A DNA stretch of 64,000 bases from a virus, in IMG/VR virus record IMGVR_UViG_3300050821_007139, positions 1 through 64,000 of that record, one strand, 5' to 3'. The notes under the pieces were generated by a model. That model saw only the letters and a program-made list of their open reading frames with translations. It ran no database searches and was not told the DNA's origin. Of the stretch, positions 27,555 through 35,900 are shown one piece after another. Position 1 is the stretch's first letter, and each line of letters starts with the position of its first letter. A program made the position numbers and the translations under genes.

Positions 27555-28727
27555 ATGCGAAGAGTCAGCTTACTCTTACTTATTGTATCGCTTGCTACGA
27601 CACTGATAGGGTTGTTGGTTTCGCTGCCAAATCGCGCAAATATGCTTTTTATGCCGTCAGGGTCAGGTGGTGGGATTAGTCCAGATGGATCTTTTATTCA
27701 AGCTCCGGCAACTGGAGTCACGGGCGCTGCGGCGGGATCATTAAGGACCGTATATGGTACTTTCTCATTCGGGGATTTATACGCGCCTGTCCCGCATTAT
27801 GGTGGCGGACAGCTTTACATCCCGTTGCTAAACGGCGTGCAGATGGAGCCGGGGCAGACGTTCGTATGGGCGCAGTTCTTTTATGTCGGGTACGGCGGGA
27901 ACGCTTTTGCAATGGTTACGGGTGATCAGCTACAAGCATCGTGGAGCAATAGTTCGTGGAACGGTGATAATGGTGGCACAGGGCCGGGACCATTTACCGG
28001 GTTTCCAGGCTTTGGCGGGGCTAATCAGATACCCGTTGGGACGCCGACCCCACCAACATTGCCGACAGCTTGGGCCGGTCCTTACACACCATCAGCAGAT
28101 GGTACAGCGATCTCAGGTGGAACAGGAACCTTAACCTCAGCACGGGGAGATGGTGGGATATGGACTTTTGGTGCTGCTAGCGGCGGCGGATATATCATGC
28201 AGCGCCAGGGTATCACCGTATCGACGCCCAATTCAGGCTCGCTCACGCCTTATATCGTCACCGATATGCAAATAAGCGCGTTTGGCTCGTTATTTTTTAA
28301 GACGGTAGATACAGTGTGGCACGTATGGAGCGGTCATCAGGCGAACGCCTCGACGGGGCCGCCCGGTACGGTGCCGATTCCAGTGGCGGTTAACTTCACG
28401 CCAAATGGATCGCTACCGCATGTGACGGTTGGCTCGGCGGATGGAACATTCGTCGCAGGCGTCGTGACCACTATGAGTGATGGGGGCAGTTCTGTCGGCA
28501 CGCTTTCTATCGGCCTCGACTTTAACACTGGTACGCGATTGTTGCGTAACTGGAATAGCGCCGATCCCTGTCCGTCTAGCTGTTCGGCAAATACGACGAT
28601 AGTTGTGTGCGGCGTTGGCACTATAGGCACGGGGCTGGGATGCGTCGGCACTTATAATGGATCGAGTTCTCCGGTGACTGTAACGCAAAATGGAGCTTCG
28701 ATCGTGTCAAAGATTAACGCGCAATGA
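27555..28727 (+). CDS. Exported or membrane-anchored Gly-rich protein
   Basis: 390 aa. An N-terminal RRVSLLLLIVSLATTLIGLLVSL segment is either a long signal peptide or an anchor. A LFMPSGSGGG motif follows, close to LMMPAAGGG in the Tat-signal protein at 22429. The rest is Gly/Ser/Thr-rich and beta-rich with many Trp residues, and contains a segment (GGQLYIPLLNGVQMEPGQTF) suggestive of a jelly-roll carbohydrate-binding domain. Four cysteines lie close to the C-terminus (around residues 343-365). Not assigned to a family. Confidence 0.6.
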   Translation: MRRVSLLLLIVSLATTLIGLLVSLPNRANMLFMPSGSGGGISPDGSFIQAPATGVTGAAAGSLRTVYGTFSFGDLYAPVPHYGGGQLYIPLLNGVQMEPGQTFVWAQFFYVGYGGNAFAMVTGDQLQASWSNSSWNGDNGGTGPGPFTGFPGFGGANQIPVGTPTPPTLPTAWAGPYTPSADGTAISGGTGTLTSARGDGGIWTFGAASGGGYIMQRQGITVSTPNSGSLTPYIVTDMQISAFGSLFFKTVDTVWHVWSGHQANASTGPPGTVPIPVAVNFTPNGSLPHVTVGSADGTFVAGVVTTMSDGGSSVGTLSIGLDFNTGTRLLRNWNSADPCPSSCSANTTIVVCGVGTIGTGLGCVGTYNGSSSPVTVTQNGASIVSKINAQ

Positions 28728-28731
28728 CCTA

Positions 28732-28860
28732 ATGAGGATCTCCCTCGACTATCAGACGGGTAGCGAGCATAAGCGCATGCGGCTTTGCCTGAGCTTCTAT
28801 GGCAACGGCTGGCGCCGGAGCATCCCCGTCTGGTTTTGGACCAAATCGTTTTTCGTGTGA
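28732..28860 (+). CDS. Possible 42 aa basic peptide
   Basis: A 42 aa reading frame between the exported-protein gene and tatA, beginning 4 nt after the previous stop. It is Arg/Lys-rich and ends with IPVWFWTKSFFV. No clear ribosome binding site precedes it. Its close fit between neighbours and absence of competing frames argue for a gene; its short length leaves it uncertain. Confidence 0.4.
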   Translation: MRISLDYQTGSEHKRMRLCLSFYGNGWRRSIPVWFWTKSFFV

Positions 28861-28877
28861 GGGAGTGACCACACCTT

Positions 28878-29105
28878 ATGGGCTCGCTAAGTCTCGCTCA
28901 TTGGCTGGTTGTTTTCGCGATCGTCACATTTCTATTCGGGGCTGGCAAAATCCCCCGACTTATGAGCGACGCGGCGAAGGGTGTAAAAATTTGGAAGAAA
29001 GAAATTCACGCTCCGCTCGAAGATGTTGTTAGCAACGTGAACGAAACATCTGCAGAGGTAAGAGCACTTAATCCGTTACCCACAATTAAAAAGCTTGGAT
29101 TATGA
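28878..29105 (+). CDS. tatA: TatA-type twin-arginine translocase subunit
   Basis: 75 aa. The start MGSLSLAHW, a membrane helix at residues 6-19, the Phe20-Gly21 hinge and an amphipathic helix ([18 protein letters not shown], about 24-41) give the complete TatA/E signature, aligned residue for residue with E. coli TatA at the FG hinge. The acidic and polar tail is short. GAGGGAG about 15 nt upstream may be the ribosome site. TatA forms the pore or membrane-weakening element that moves folded proteins bearing RR signals. TatB/E would also resemble this, but length and the H8-W9 start fit alphaproteobacterial TatA. No TatB or TatC is visible, so host TatBC would be needed. Confidence 0.88.
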   Translation: MGSLSLAHWLVVFAIVTFLFGAGKIPRLMSDAAKGVKIWKKEIHAPLEDVVSNVNETSAEVRALNPLPTIKKLGL

Positions 29106-29278
29106 TAATTCGCGCGTTTGTATGGATCTTAATATTACTGCTTGTAGCTCCGGCTTTCGCTAAGCCAAAACATGGTGGCGGCGGAGGCGGTGGGGCGCCG
29201 TCGAATTTTATACTGAATGACGCAGGAACTGCGATTCTCACCAATGACGCTGGCACACAGAGGTTAACTCCGCCATGA
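29102..29278 (+). CDS. 58 aa secreted Gly-rich peptide
   Basis: The frame starts in an ATGA overlap with tatA and ends in an ATGA overlap with the next gene, so coupling is tight. Residues 1-20 form a Sec signal peptide ([13 protein letters not shown], cleavage after PAFA). The mature peptide begins [13 protein letters not shown], almost the same linker as in the Tat-signal protein at 23031, and ends with a twofold repeat ([15 protein letters not shown]). The closing repeat resembles the LLIQTGS repeat of 18824-19303. Function unknown. Confidence 0.75.
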   Translation: MIIRAFVWILILLLVAPAFAKPKHGGGGGGGAPSNFILNDAGTAILTNDAGTQRLTPP

Positions 29279-30228
29279 AACGATATCTTTGGTTTCTTTT
29301 AGTTTTTATATTTCCTGCATCGTCTATGGCCGATGTAACTTTTAGCTCGACTCGGGCGTATCAATCAGTATCGCTAACTGGCAGCGCATTTATTCCAAAT
29401 GTTCTGCTTGGCTCAAACTTGACCCTAACTCTCGTTCACGGAACTTGTCCGTGTACATTGAATAATATGACCAATATTTATCCTGGTCAGTTCGGTGTAG
29501 TTCATATTATAAATAGCTCTAGTGGTAGCGAGATTCTTACCCTATCAGGTAGTCAATATTCGTTGACTGTAACGCCTCCTTTTACACCAGATCCAGCATC
29601 TGAAAACGATTGGTTTTATACAGTCAACGCGGATAGCAAGGTATTATTTACATCAGCGGCATTACCACCTTCGATCTCTAACACACAGGCGAATTTGCTC
29701 TCCGGCGCCGACGGAATGACAAGTGGCTGGACTGCACAAAACGCGACGCTTGCCACGGGCGCGACATGTACTAGCCCAATTGGCGGCACAAATACCTGTG
29801 CTTTATTGACTGAAGATACGACTACAAATACGCATTTCGCGTTTCAAAACACAACGCTACCGACATCCACAAATACCGCGAGCGTGTTTGCCAAGATAAA
29901 TTCCGGCACACGTTTTGTAGAGTTTCGAATAGCTGACAATTCTTTTGTCAATGTTGCTAGTGAGATATTCGATCCGGTAACGTGCTCGGATACGATATCA
30001 GGTACTGGTGCTACCACGATTGGAACGGCGGTAATTATCGGTCATGGGACCATAGCGCGCTCAAACGGGTTTTGTGAGGGATGGATACAGGCGAATTTAG
30101 GCGGCGCTGTTCCGGTATTTGAGAATATCCAATTAGCAACACCGGCTGGTGATAATTATCTTGGAACGGGGCAGAGTAATTTATTGTGGCGTCCTGCAGT
30201 GAGGAATTGTGTATGCTCACCACCATGA
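29275..30228 (+). CDS. Secreted beta-rich protein with CBM-like module
   Basis: 317 aa, ATGA start. Residues 1-19 are a Sec signal peptide (YLWFLLVFIF, SSMA). The middle has LTLVHGTCPCTL; a later module (about 140-300: NLLSGADGMTSGW, CALLTEDTTTNTHF, NTASVFAKINSG) looks like the jelly-roll domain that ends phage tail proteins, and is related to the C-terminus of the next gene. It is probably a surface-binding or tail-derived protein, with sugar binding possible but not shown. Confidence 0.7.
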   Translation: MKRYLWFLLVFIFPASSMADVTFSSTRAYQSVSLTGSAFIPNVLLGSNLTLTLVHGTCPCTLNNMTNIYPGQFGVVHIINSSSGSEILTLSGSQYSLTVTPPFTPDPASENDWFYTVNADSKVLFTSAALPPSISNTQANLLSGADGMTSGWTAQNATLATGATCTSPIGGTNTCALLTEDTTTNTHFAFQNTTLPTSTNTASVFAKINSGTRFVEFRIADNSFVNVASEIFDPVTCSDTISGTGATTIGTAVIIGHGTIARSNGFCEGWIQANLGGAVPVFENIQLATPAGDNYLGTGQSNLLWRPAVRNCVCSPP

Positions 30229-32480
30229 AACGAATTATTCTTACACTTGCTATTGCGATGGCGAGTGCATTTCCGGCGCTTGCCCAAAATCAGGGAACTA
30301 CTAGGCTTTTTCCTCCGATCGATGACTTGAGCCTGGTGAATCATCAGCCCTGGGCCTGCACTCAACTTACTGCTGGCTGTGCGTTTAACGTAATCACGCC
30401 AAATCCAGGTATTGATCAGAGTGCCCAGATACAGGCTGCGCTTAATGGGTCGAAAACTTTGCCGGTAATGTTAGTTGGCGGTCCATTCATTTCTTGCACA
30501 CAGCTCCAGGTTCCCAACTATGGAACCTTTTTAAGCTATAATACCCTTGCTTATGATCCATTTTTTGGGACAGAAGCAAATACTTACCTGTCATGCAATA
30601 GTACATTTCATGGCACTAGTTTTGTTGCCTTTACTGGGTTACATGGCGGGTTGATTCGAGATATCGCTATTGATGATAATTATACGCATCAAACAACTTT
30701 TGTGGGATCAATTTCGGGAACAACACTTTCTGTCGCTTCAATTACATCGAGCAATCTATCTCCAACGATTACGGTCGGCCAAAGTTTGCAGGACGCGGCA
30801 GGTCATATTGCGATGACGACGCAGATAACCGCACTTGGTACTTGTGGAAATCCCGTTGTTCCGCCTTGTACTTTTTCTGTGTGGCCGTCACAGACAGTTG
30901 CAAGCGAAACTATGGGTGCTACAGTACACTGCTTTGAAAACATCCATAATGCTTCGTTCACCACTGCCTACGATATTCAAGGTGTCCGCTGTACGGGGGA
31001 TGGATATCATGTTGTTGCCGATGGTAATCAGCCGGGTGGGCAGGGAATTGGTGGCGCTATCATCCGTCCATTAATTGGTGGCGCCCATACATATCTATCA
31101 CTAAATGTTGGCGCTGGATTACGTGTCGATCAGGTAAATAACGGATTTGCCTCGGATCTTTCAGTGCAATGCTGTCTCAATGCAGCAAGCAACTCGAATA
31201 ACGGATTCTTCGGTCAATCAGTCGGGGATATTATACTGGCTGGGACAACTGGTCAATATGACAACCTTCGGACAGAGCAAGATGGAGCGTGTGGAGTTGT
31301 ATTGCTTAATAGTGGCTACTTAACTCTTTCTAATTTACACGTTGACTCAAACTCATGCGTTGTTAAGGCGTTTAATTCATCGCTCAGTTTGATAGGTGGA
31401 GATGCGTTTAATAGGTTTACTGGGGTCACGGCGATTCAATTATTCAACTCCACTATGACTATGCAAGGATTTTTTCTAGGCCCCGGATATTCATCTTCGA
31501 TCCAAGCTGACGCCACGTCACATTTCTCCGGTTGGTTCGGCGGTACTAACCCTGGAATATCTTTTGCCGACCCCACAAGCGAACTTGTAGTGGGCCCAGG
31601 ATTAATAAATTCAGTCGGCGGCAACCCGCCAGCTACCGTAACGCTTACCGGAGCCGCTTTTGCTGCACCCGATTTATTACGCTCGGCCAACTCTATATTT
31701 GCCTTAAATCATGCGGGTTGTGCAGGTGGAACCGGCGGACATTGCTCTGTTCCGAACCCGACTTTTTTCACTAAGGGCACGAATGGCGTTTTTGAAATTC
31801 AGCAAAGTCTTACCGGCAATGATACAATTACTTGGGGTTCTGCATATGTTAATGCGCCAACACTCAGTACGGGAGCTGGTGCGGTAGATTATGTACCGTG
31901 GTATGTAAATTCAGTCGGTCAGGTAGTGCTCGAAGCGCCTAATCAGAATCGGCTTGTTACAACTCCTGTTCCGGCCCAGCCTAACATTGTCACGCTACCA
32001 TTGAGTTTTGCTGGTGGCGTATGGGGCGGTGGAACGCCTACGGCAGGTCAACTCGATCCAGAAGGCGGCACTACAGCAGTATTATTTACCGAAGATTCCA
32101 GCACCGGTTATCATGGCATATCAACTAATGTTACAGGTGCTGCTGGCACTTATACCGCCTCGTTCTTCTTCAAAGTTGGCGCTACCGGGGCGACGCGTTA
32201 TGCAAACCTTCAGATCAATTCGACTACGACTAATGACCAGGTACAGTATCAGGTCAATCCCTGTAATAATACAGGAGCGAGTGGCGGAGAAATAGTTGCA
32301 AGCGGGTGCATCATGTCACCAAATGGATATGGGCGGGTGTATTTGACTGTGGCAGCGCCGAGTGCATTATCAAGCGTCATATTCTTTATGGGTGATTATA
32401 GTAATTATACCTATACGGGCGACGGCGTTTCTAATGGTTATTTCTGGGGGCCAATTATGCGTGCTGGGAATGCGCCATAA
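30213..32480 (+). CDS. Pectate-lyase-like tailspike protein with signal peptide
   Basis: 755 aa from ATG 30213, chosen because GAGGA at 30201-30205 is correctly spaced; ATG 30225 (ATGA overlap with the previous stop) is the alternative and keeps the signal peptide, which is KRIILTLAIAMASA with cleavage after FPALA. The early part (PGIDQSAQIQAALNGSK) is the usual start of a pectate-lyase-type right-handed beta-helix, seen in tailspikes that cut host polysaccharides. Many short beta turns follow to about residue 560. The C-terminal 150 residues form a jelly-roll-like module related to 29275-30228. No catalytic residues can be chosen by eye. Confidence 0.75.
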   Translation: MLTTMKRIILTLAIAMASAFPALAQNQGTTRLFPPIDDLSLVNHQPWACTQLTAGCAFNVITPNPGIDQSAQIQAALNGSKTLPVMLVGGPFISCTQLQVPNYGTFLSYNTLAYDPFFGTEANTYLSCNSTFHGTSFVAFTGLHGGLIRDIAIDDNYTHQTTFVGSISGTTLSVASITSSNLSPTITVGQSLQDAAGHIAMTTQITALGTCGNPVVPPCTFSVWPSQTVASETMGATVHCFENIHNASFTTAYDIQGVRCTGDGYHVVADGNQPGGQGIGGAIIRPLIGGAHTYLSLNVGAGLRVDQVNNGFASDLSVQCCLNAASNSNNGFFGQSVGDIILAGTTGQYDNLRTEQDGACGVVLLNSGYLTLSNLHVDSNSCVVKAFNSSLSLIGGDAFNRFTGVTAIQLFNSTMTMQGFFLGPGYSSSIQADATSHFSGWFGGTNPGISFADPTSELVVGPGLINSVGGNPPATVTLTGAAFAAPDLLRSANSIFALNHAGCAGGTGGHCSVPNPTFFTKGTNGVFEIQQSLTGNDTITWGSAYVNAPTLSTGAGAVDYVPWYVNSVGQVVLEAPNQNRLVTTPVPAQPNIVTLPLSFAGGVWGGGTPTAGQLDPEGGTTAVLFTEDSSTGYHGISTNVTGAAGTYTASFFFKVGATGATRYANLQINSTTTNDQVQYQVNPCNNTGASGGEIVASGCIMSPNGYGRVYLTVAAPSALSSVIFFMGDYSNYTYTGDGVSNGYFWGPIMRAGNAP

Positions 32481-32526
32481 ATGAGCCTTAAGTGATATAT
32501 TTGTTAGTTGGACATGGAAGATTCTA

Positions 32527-32760
32527 ATGAGCGAACAGGAAAAACCAACTCTCTGGTCTCGTATTCGCGAGTTCTTATATCCACCACGGCCTGACAAAAC
32601 AGCCGTTGGTTACCTTGACTTTGCAGCTGGGGTTGATGACTGTGGTCGTTGCGCCCATTATCTTTCTACTACACACCGCTGTAAACTTATCCGTGGTCGG
32701 GTATCTCCTAACGGATGGTGCCGGTACTTTGTAAACCCAGGGGAGAATCAGCCCTTTTAG
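32527..32760 (+). CDS. HiPIP-like four-cysteine protein
   Basis: 77 aa. Four cysteines are spaced as Cys39-x2-Cys42-x9-Cys52-x12-Cys65, the last in NGWCRYF, as in high-potential iron-sulfur proteins, which bind one 4Fe-4S cluster. The N-terminal part is charged and no signal peptide is visible, although true HiPIPs are exported. Small phage proteins with this pattern do occur. The redox role is inferred, and structural zinc binding would be an alternative. Confidence 0.6.
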   Translation: MSEQEKPTLWSRIREFLYPPRPDKTAVGYLDFAAGVDDCGRCAHYLSTTHRCKLIRGRVSPNGWCRYFVNPGENQPF

Positions 32761-32793
32761 GTGTAAATAATGAGCGACGAGCGAGAATTCTAA

Positions 32794-33591
32794 GTGGCTA
32801 CAGATGATAACGGCATCTCCGAGTTAAGAAATGCGACTGATGAACTTAAACGCGTTATTGACTTAGTACGGGACCGCTCCTCTATATGGACGCTCCCGCC
32901 TCAGTCGTCGGTGGGATTACCTATAGGTTCAGATAACTGGAATTTTACTACATTTGAGAAATATATTAACCAGCGCTTTGGCGATCTTTCGTTACAGTTG
33001 CGCGAGCGCTATGAAGCGCAACAGACTGGCGTTATTGCTGCTTTGGCCGCTGCCGAGAAAGCGGTTAACGCAGCGTTGATCGCCGCTGAGAAGGCAGTTG
33101 ATAAAGCAGAAGGTGCCCAGCAGCTTCGTAACGAAGCGCAAAATGAGTTTCGTAAATCACTTTCCGATCTTTCAGGATTGATGTGGACTAGTAAAGAAGG
33201 CTTGGCAGCGGTTGATTCAGTACGACGCGAGCTTAACGCCCTAGTAACAAATGCGGAAAATCGTATCGGCGTGATTGAAAAGTCTATTGCTGATAAGTGG
33301 AATTCTAAGGATGGCCAGTCAGCGGTAGATTCGGCGCGCCGTGAGAGGGTTGAAAGCTTTAGTCTTTTGGAAAAACGCACCGGAATATTAGAAACTGGTT
33401 ACGCGAATCTTCAAGGGCGCATTTGGGCTGTGAGCGCATCATTTGCAATTATAGTTGTCATTGTTGAGATTGCTATGCATTTCATACCTTCTTCTGTTTC
33501 TCCTACACCCATCCCTTCTATGTATAATAGTACGCCATCATCTCAGTGGCCGACGGCGGTTCCAACCGCACCCGGTGGTCCACAAAAATGA
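32794..33591 (+). CDS. Coiled-coil membrane protein
   Basis: 265 aa, GTG start. Residues about 60-205 are helical with repeated Ala/Glu/Lys/Arg segments (ALAAAEKAVNAALIAAEKAV), forming a long coiled coil. A single membrane helix spans about 211-231 (WAVSASFAIIVVIVEIAM), and a Pro/Ser tail follows. Similar proteins stand next to endolysin genes in many phages. An envelope role in lysis is likely but unproven. The stop overlaps a 33 aa membrane peptide gene. Confidence 0.72.
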   Translation: MATDDNGISELRNATDELKRVIDLVRDRSSIWTLPPQSSVGLPIGSDNWNFTTFEKYINQRFGDLSLQLRERYEAQQTGVIAALAAAEKAVNAALIAAEKAVDKAEGAQQLRNEAQNEFRKSLSDLSGLMWTSKEGLAAVDSVRRELNALVTNAENRIGVIEKSIADKWNSKDGQSAVDSARRERVESFSLLEKRTGILETGYANLQGRIWAVSASFAIIVVIVEIAMHFIPSSVSPTPIPSMYNSTPSSQWPTAVPTAPGGPQK

Positions 33592-33689
33592 ACGAAACCG
33601 ATCCTATAGCAATAGCGCGATTCTTTTTAGAAATCTTTTTACTTATTGGCGCCATCGGAATTTTGCTTCTCCTTATAGATCATAGATAA
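33588..33689 (+). CDS. 33 aa single-pass membrane peptide
   Basis: ATGA overlap with the preceding gene and 4 nt before the lysozyme gene. One hydrophobic helix (FFLEIFLLIGAIGILLLLI) is flanked by an acidic N-terminus and a basic DHR end. Position next to the endolysin suggests a pinholin-like or lysis-accessory peptide; no sequence family is evident. Confidence 0.6.
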   Translation: MNETDPIAIARFFLEIFLLIGAIGILLLLIDHR

Positions 33690-33693
33690 AATT

Positions 33694-34335
33694 ATGCCCA
33701 CACTTCCTTATCTTCCTAAAGTTACAACCGATACAGTAATCGATATAAGTCATTATGAAAAGATTAGTCAAGATTTTACACAAGTTGCAAAATCAGGCAT
33801 CGTTGCAGTAATTATGAAGGCCACTCAAGGTGTTAACTTTGTCGATCCGACATTTCTTGAACGTGTAAGAGAGGCTAAAGCAGCCGGATTATTAGTCGGC
33901 GCTTACCATTTCTTAGATGGATCTAATCCGGCCGAACAAATAGCGCACTTTTTAACGGTTGCAGTAAGCGAAGGTGGAGTGGAATGGCTCGCGCTCGATT
34001 GGGAACCTTATCCAAATTCGCAAGCAACGGCAATGCAAGCGGCTACAGCAGCAGCGAGTATAGAAGCAGTACAAGATGTGTGGCCGACGTTATATACTAT
34101 TCGTAGTATGCTTAATGGACCAAATAAGACACTCTTAAATTGTCCCCTATGGCTAGCTGAGTATGGCTCGAGACCAATACCGCCTCCAGGATTTACGGCT
34201 TGGAAGCTTTGGCAACATACGGATGGCCAAGTAGGAAGCAGTGTTAATCCCGTTCCTGGTATCGGGCCGTGCGATAGAAGTAAATTCGCTGGTACAGTAA
34301 GTGAGCTTAAAGCTTGGTGGGCGAACCCGGTTTAA
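33694..34335 (+). CDS. GH25 lysozyme, endolysin
   Basis: 213 aa, the size of a single GH25 muramidase domain. Asp17 in VIDISH, KATQG, the GAYHFL strand and the Asp102-x-Glu104 pair in LALDWEPY match the catalytic layout of family 25 lysozymes, which cleave peptidoglycan between MurNAc and GlcNAc. No signal peptide is present, so it needs a holin for access. No separate binding domain is seen. GH25 is found in phages of many hosts. Confidence 0.9.
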   Translation: MPTLPYLPKVTTDTVIDISHYEKISQDFTQVAKSGIVAVIMKATQGVNFVDPTFLERVREAKAAGLLVGAYHFLDGSNPAEQIAHFLTVAVSEGGVEWLALDWEPYPNSQATAMQAATAAASIEAVQDVWPTLYTIRSMLNGPNKTLLNCPLWLAEYGSRPIPPPGFTAWKLWQHTDGQVGSSVNPVPGIGPCDRSKFAGTVSELKAWWANPV

Positions 34336-34352
34336 ATGAAAGGAATCTGGCT

Positions 34353-34577
34353 ATGAAATTGATCATGTTGGCGTTTCTCGGCATTTTGATGTACGCAACG
34401 ACGGCGCAAGCCGCTAATTGCCGATGGACATACAATGGCTATGTATGCGCTCCGGGCTGGATGTGGCAGGATGGTCGCGAATGGAGCGAGTATGAGTGGC
34501 GCGAGCAGCACCGGCATCACGAGCGCGAGCGCGAGGGTGATTGGTCCCGTCATTATCACTACGATGAAAGGCATTAA
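34353..34577 (+). CDS. Small secreted His/Arg/Glu-rich protein
   Basis: 74 aa from ATG 34353 with AAAGGA at 34339-34344; the in-frame TTG at 34314 lies inside the lysozyme gene. A Sec signal peptide (KLIMLAFLGILMYATTAQA) leads to a small mature protein with two cysteines (CRWTYNGYVCAPGWMW) that may form a disulphide, then a His/Arg/Glu-rich tail able to bind metal. No family recognised. A periplasmic accessory of lysis is conceivable. Confidence 0.68.
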   Translation: MKLIMLAFLGILMYATTAQAANCRWTYNGYVCAPGWMWQDGREWSEYEWREQHRHHEREREGDWSRHYHYDERH

Positions 34578-34636
34578 TAATAAATTTTAACCATGCTTAT
34601 CTTTAATAAGGCGTTATTTTGATGAAAATGACTTAG

Positions 34637-35749
34637 ATGCCATATATTGTTCCTGATAAAGTAGTTGAGCCGTTATATGCAATAGTGCCGTTGAGTAATC
34701 CGTGGAGATGGAAAGCTCGGTGGAAGCACGTAGAACGATCAATCAAGCATTTCATGGACTCCGGCGCAGTGGTTGTCCTTGTGGAAGTCGCTTTCAATCG
34801 CCGCGAGTTTGCCTTTGCTAATAGTGGCCTCGACGGAACACCAGCTAACTGTGGCGTGCTTGGCAGTGACCATCGGTTCCGCCATCGCTATATCGGCCTT
34901 CGTAGCTCGCATGAGCTTTGGTTCAAAGAGAATCAGATAAACATAGCCGTCGCACAAGCGCTGCCCTATGACTGGCAGAATATGTGCTGGTTGGATAGTG
35001 ACCTATTATTTCTCCGACCGAATTGGGTAGGAGAATGTATCCACAAATTACAACACTACGATTTTCTACAAATGTTTGACCATGCTAGAGATGTTGGGCC
35101 GAATTATAGAGTTTTACCGGGCGGATATCCTCACGCTGATGGAACAAGTTGGGTGAGATGGTGGCTTGATGGAGAGCCCGATTTTAGCGAGATTGCAGTC
35201 CGAAAGGGCGAAGATTTAGCAATCGATCCCAAGCGTCGGCATAAGAAAAAGCATCATCCATATCCGCCTCGTGTTTGGCCGGGTTTAGCATGGGCCGCGA
35301 CGCGCCGTGGTTTTGATGCTGTAGGAGGTTTGCTCGATTTCGCTATATGGGGTGGCGGAGATTATCACATGGCACATTGCTTGATTGAGCGCAAAGATGG
35401 CATGATGCGTAACGATCTTCATCCTAACTATAAGATGAAAGTAATGGAGTGGTTCGACCGCTGCCAGCGTCATATTAGGCGAAATGTTGGAGTTATGGAA
35501 GGTAGCGTTTTCCATTTTTGGCACGGGCGCAAGACTGATCGGGGTTATAATGCTAAACACGCAGCTCTCGCGCGGATCGGATTTGATCCATTACGGCACT
35601 TGAAGAGAGACTATCAAGGGCTCTATCAGCTCAATGACGACGGTAGCGAAGGCTTTGTGCAGATGCGTGATACGCTACGAAGAGTCGCAATAGAACGCGA
35701 CGAGGACAGCAATGATACGCGGCTTGATCTTTGGGATCAGGGACACTGA
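34637..35749 (+). CDS. Glycosyltransferase-like protein, GT-A fold
   Basis: 370 aa. An N-terminal beta-alpha start (LYAIVPLSNPWRWKARW), the metal-binding CWLDSDLLFL (DSD as DxD motif) near residues 117-126, GLAWAATRRGFDAVGGLLD and GGGDYHMAH near 215-255 are typical of GT-A glycosyltransferases, including phage ones. The acceptor could be virion protein, LPS or modified DNA bases. A conserved HFWHGRK segment near 300 also fits. No membrane segment. Confidence 0.72.
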   Translation: MPYIVPDKVVEPLYAIVPLSNPWRWKARWKHVERSIKHFMDSGAVVVLVEVAFNRREFAFANSGLDGTPANCGVLGSDHRFRHRYIGLRSSHELWFKENQINIAVAQALPYDWQNMCWLDSDLLFLRPNWVGECIHKLQHYDFLQMFDHARDVGPNYRVLPGGYPHADGTSWVRWWLDGEPDFSEIAVRKGEDLAIDPKRRHKKKHHPYPPRVWPGLAWAATRRGFDAVGGLLDFAIWGGGDYHMAHCLIERKDGMMRNDLHPNYKMKVMEWFDRCQRHIRRNVGVMEGSVFHFWHGRKTDRGYNAKHAALARIGFDPLRHLKRDYQGLYQLNDDGSEGFVQMRDTLRRVAIERDEDSNDTRLDLWDQGH

Positions 35750-35751
35750 CA

Positions 35752-35874
35752 ATGCGTGACTATTGGTACGGCATAATTATATCTATTTGTTTCGCAGTCG
35801 TGGCTATTTGGTTTGGGGCATTTGAAATCATCAGATATCGGGAAGAAAAGAAGAAAAAGATATCTCAGCTATGA
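35752..35874 (+). CDS. 40 aa single-pass membrane peptide
   Basis: The frame starts 2 nt after the preceding stop. One hydrophobic helix (WYGIIISICFAVVAIWFGAF) is followed by a strongly basic cytoplasmic-type tail (RYREEKKKK). Such peptides recur in this genome. No function can be assigned. Confidence 0.55.
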   Translation: MRDYWYGIIISICFAVVAIWFGAFEIIRYREEKKKKISQL

Positions 35875-35900
35875 TACAAGATTAGATTGGGACATTAAAC

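Noticed and set aside
28337-28688. Leftward frames of 91-104 codons over the exported Gly-rich gene
   Set aside because: These arise from GC-rich antisense of 27555-28727; Thr/Pro/Val-rich composition and no supporting context.
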